NCBI GenBank assembly: GCA_017399065.1
Contig: JAFQEL010000024.1
Location: forward strand, 62,001 to 126,000
From: Clostridia bacterium
Lineage (GTDB): Bacteria > Bacillota > Clostridia > Oscillospirales > Acutalibacteraceae
Length of the DNA: 64,000 nucleotides
Direction: 5' to 3'
Shown one piece after another: positions 63,819-64,000 of this stretch. The notes beneath the pieces were generated by a model. The model saw nothing but the letters and a program-made list of their open reading frames with translations, ran no database searches and was not told the origin of the DNA. The number at the start of each line of letters is the position of its first letter. Position 1 is the stretch's first letter. Position numbers and translations under genes: made by a program.

Positions 63819-64000
63819 ATGGAAAGAAAACTTACTTGCATTATTTGCCCGCTTGGCTGCGAGCTTACCGTTAAAACCGAAGATAAACAAATTCTTGAAA
63901 TAACAGGTCACACTTGTCCCCGAGGAAAAGCTTACGCAGAAAGCGAATGCACTGCCCCGAAAAGAACTATTACTTCAACGGTAAAATGTGCAGACGGCGG
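63819..64000 (+). CDS. DUF1667 Cys-rich protein, 5' part cut by the window end
   Basis: Sixty codons are visible before the window ends. They begin MERKLTCIICPLGCEL and continue to TGHTCPRGKAYAESE. The CxxCxxxC motif and a further Cys are typical of DUF1667, whose members sit beside GlpA-like and FAD oxidoreductase genes and may bind an iron-sulfur centre. The ATG is 1 bp after the previous stop and has GGAGG upstream inside that gene. Confidence 0.85.
   Translation, partial: MERKLTCIICPLGCELTVKTEDKQILEITGHTCPRGKAYAESECTAPKRTITSTVKCADG

Noticed and set aside
1-64000. tRNA, rRNA, CRISPR arrays, insertion sequences, prophage
   Set aside because: No cloverleaf-like sequence, no regularly spaced repeats, no transposase, integrase or phage structural gene was seen on reading through the window.

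Overview
The window is a 64 kb stretch of an AT-rich, endospore-forming Firmicute. The best guess is class Clostridia, close to the Oscillospirales/Ruminococcaceae type of gut or rumen bacterium. The evidence is a complete spoIIIAA-AH operon, the clostridial gene order asp23-nusB-xseA-xseB-ispA-dxs-tlyA-nadK-argR-recN, an ECF module beside truA, strong Shine-Dalgarno sites with many TTG and GTG starts, and many sugar-processing genes. The taxonomy is inferred from gene content only. I saw no rRNA, tRNA, CRISPR array, insertion sequence or phage.

Layout. Positions 1-1690 hold the end of an inositol or sugar operon (iolC-like kinase and a Gfo/Idh/MocA oxidoreductase), closed by a two-way terminator. 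Positions 1694-32077 are almost all minus-strand housekeeping genes: clpE-like, pgsA, cvpA-like, a DUF5711-type protein, truA, ecfT-ecfA2-ecfA1, an rRNA-methyltransferase-like gene, glmM, ruvBAC, a class B penicillin-binding protein, tyrS, recN, argR, nadK, tlyA, dxs, ispA, xseB, xseA, a TsaD paralogue, nusB, asp23 and the eight spoIIIA genes. Positions 32251-37465 carry two plus-strand YfhO-like membrane proteins separated by a terminator.

Positions 37513-42417 carry the most interesting locus, a tight three-gene minus-strand cassette. It encodes a membrane protein with two Rossmann domains and a C-terminal RyR domain, a PrsW-type intramembrane protease, and a cytosolic-TIR / transmembrane / extracytoplasmic-LRR protein. 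The last has the topology of an animal Toll-like receptor built in reverse order. An extended -10 promoter and an inverted repeat lie upstream, in the only gene-free stretch longer than 300 bp (42418-42842). I propose a sense, cleave and nucleotide-signal pathway; it is untested.

Positions 42843-64000 are an accessory and metabolic region. It has a metallophosphoesterase, a propeller plus alpha-helical protein, a lipoprotein gene broken by an 8-bp tandem duplication, a GNAT acetyltransferase, a NUDIX / GH-like / secreted-protein operon, a GPH sugar symporter with a repeat-rich promoter, an ICMT-like methyltransferase with a P-loop kinase and an aldo/keto reductase, a TAXI-type TRAP transporter, a clan GH-D alpha-galactosidase-like enzyme, a nitroreductase and a DUF3267-type membrane protein. 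It ends in a GlpA-like / FAD oxidoreductase / DUF1667 operon cut by the window end. Many starts were reset from the longest open frame to internal starts that have a good Shine-Dalgarno site and the family's usual N-terminus; the reason is given per gene.
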